Source: Clostridia bacterium (GTDB lineage: Bacteria; Bacillota; Clostridia; Oscillospirales; Oscillospiraceae). From it: 5,446 bases of DNA. The notes under the pieces were generated by a model that worked only from the letters and a program-made list of their open reading frames with translations, was not told where the DNA came from and ran no database searches. Numbering within the stretch: the stretch's first letter is position 1; every line of letters begins with the position of its first letter. Positions 4,673 through 5,446 of this stretch are shown piece by piece. The translations under genes were made by a program, and so were the position numbers. The DNA lies in NCBI GenBank assembly GCA_003245395.1, contig QKDF01000263.1:1-5446 (forward strand), written 5' to 3'.

Positions 4673-5383
4673 ATGCAGGAAGTAGACGAGGAAGCAGTAT
4701 ATGCCCGCGCAGACCCACAGCTTGCCGAATCTTTCATTGAACGCAACAGGCAGTTCATTCTGCGCTGTGCCGCCAAGCATACCCATAAATATATCAGCGA
4801 CAGTGATGACGAGTGGTCTGTGGCCATGTCCGCATTTTCTGAAGCACTTACGTTGTACCAAGCTGATAAGGGAGCTTTTTTGCCTTTTTCCGAATTGATC
4901 ATCCGGCGCCGACTTACAGATTATCTTCGCTCACAAGCCAGATTTGCCCATGAGATAGCAGTTGCTCCGTCTGTTTTTCAGGGTCAGATTTCGGACTCTG
5001 AAATCAATGTGGGGCTGCAGGAAGCTGTCATTCAAAAAACAGTCCATGAAGACAACACAGATTTAAAATGTGAAATTGAAGCCGCCGGCAAACTTCTGGA
5101 AAAATACGGAATTTCTTTTCTTGATCTGGCGGAATGCTCACCCAAAGCGGAAAAGACCCGAAATCATTGCGCCACAATCGTGCGATATTTGCTTTCTTCC
5201 CCTCTGCTGCTCTCGGAAATTCGTCGCACCAGTATCATGCCCATTCAAGCTGTAAGCTATGAAACCAGGGTGCCGGGCAAAATTCTGGAACGCCACAGAA
5301 AATATATCATTGCAGCTGTCGAAATACTTGACGGAGATTTTCCGGGTCTGTGCGAATACCTCCGCTATATTTATCGCACATAA
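4673..5383 (+). CDS. sigI: RNA polymerase sigma factor SigI
   Basis: The 236-residue length is near the usual 240-250 for SigI. Residues 14-90 form the sigma region 2 domain, with the SigI-typical run DDEWSVAMSAFSEAL (45-59), then KGAFLPFSELIIRRRLTDYLR (66-86), which covers core binding and -10 recognition. Residues about 180-236 are the SigI-specific C-terminal domain (SEIRRTSIMP, then GKILERHRKYIIAAVEIL at 202-219, and EYLRYI), which recognises the -35 element in place of a normal region 4. SigI factors direct heat, wall-stress or polysaccharide-response genes and are held inactive by RsgI. Here sigI follows rsgI instead of preceding it. The ATG at 4673 is supported by GAGG at 4658-4661. 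The residues between the two domains (about 91-175) are less conserved. The window ends 63 bases after the stop. Only a 5-bp hairpin (5407-5424) without a T-tract is visible there, so no terminator can be called. Confidence 0.9.
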   Translation: MQEVDEEAVYARADPQLAESFIERNRQFILRCAAKHTHKYISDSDDEWSVAMSAFSEALTLYQADKGAFLPFSELIIRRRLTDYLRSQARFAHEIAVAPSVFQGQISDSEINVGLQEAVIQKTVHEDNTDLKCEIEAAGKLLEKYGISFLDLAECSPKAEKTRNHCATIVRYLLSSPLLLSEIRRTSIMPIQAVSYETRVPGKILERHRKYIIAAVEILDGDFPGLCEYLRYIYRT

Positions 5384-5446
5384 CAGGCATTTGGGGCATA
5401 CTTTGATTGGCCGCTTATTGCCAAAAAAGAAGTCTTTTTGCATACC

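Noticed and set aside
5138..5443. 101-residue - strand ORF with two Cys-x-x-Cys-like residues
   Set aside because: It is antisense to the conserved C-terminal domain of SigI, has no supporting start signal, and the cysteine pattern is explained by the opposite coding frame.

Overview
The window looks like a chromosomal segment of a Gram-positive clostridial bacterium, most likely of the Oscillospiraceae (Ruminococcaceae) type. The evidence is the AAGGAGG-type ribosome binding sites, sigma-A-like promoters, intrinsic terminators, a SpoIID-like/peptidoglycan-binding protein, and a SigI/RsgI regulatory pair, which is confined to Firmicutes. Coding DNA is of moderate GC content and the intergenic regions are more AT-rich. 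All genes lie on the + strand. No rRNA, tRNA, CRISPR array or mobile element was seen.

Layout. (1) 1-416 is the 3' end of a secreted SpoIID-like protein carrying a C-terminal peptidoglycan-binding domain, followed by a 12-bp hairpin. (2) An AT-rich intergenic region (417-671) leads to a good sigma-A promoter (672-700), an unusually long leader of about 185 nt, and a complete iron-type alcohol/glycerol dehydrogenase family gene (892-2004) closed by a strong terminator (2111-2149). (3) A 470-nt intergenic stretch holds a second hairpin plus T-tract (2333-2376) with no gene in front of it, and possible promoter elements just upstream of the next gene. (4) 2478-3314 encodes an exported 278-residue protein with two copies of a helical repeat of about 62 residues. 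I do not recognise its family. (5) 3446-4576 encodes an RsgI-type transmembrane anti-sigma factor, and 4673-5383 encodes its partner, a SigI-type sigma factor.

How they may work together. The last three genes form a plausible cell-envelope signalling module. RsgI should hold SigI at the membrane through its cytoplasmic N-terminus. It carries the conserved Asp-x-Asn-Pro site where RsgI proteins self-cleave, and ends in an extracellular low-complexity Ser/Gln/Pro tail of about 145 residues instead of a carbohydrate-binding domain. The gene order is anti-sigma first, sigma second, the reverse of the usual sigI-rsgI order. A strong hairpin overlaps the rsgI stop codon and a tiny leader ORF precedes sigI, so sigma output could be throttled after the anti-sigma is made. 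The exported repeat protein just upstream is the obvious candidate partner or target, but that link rests on position only.
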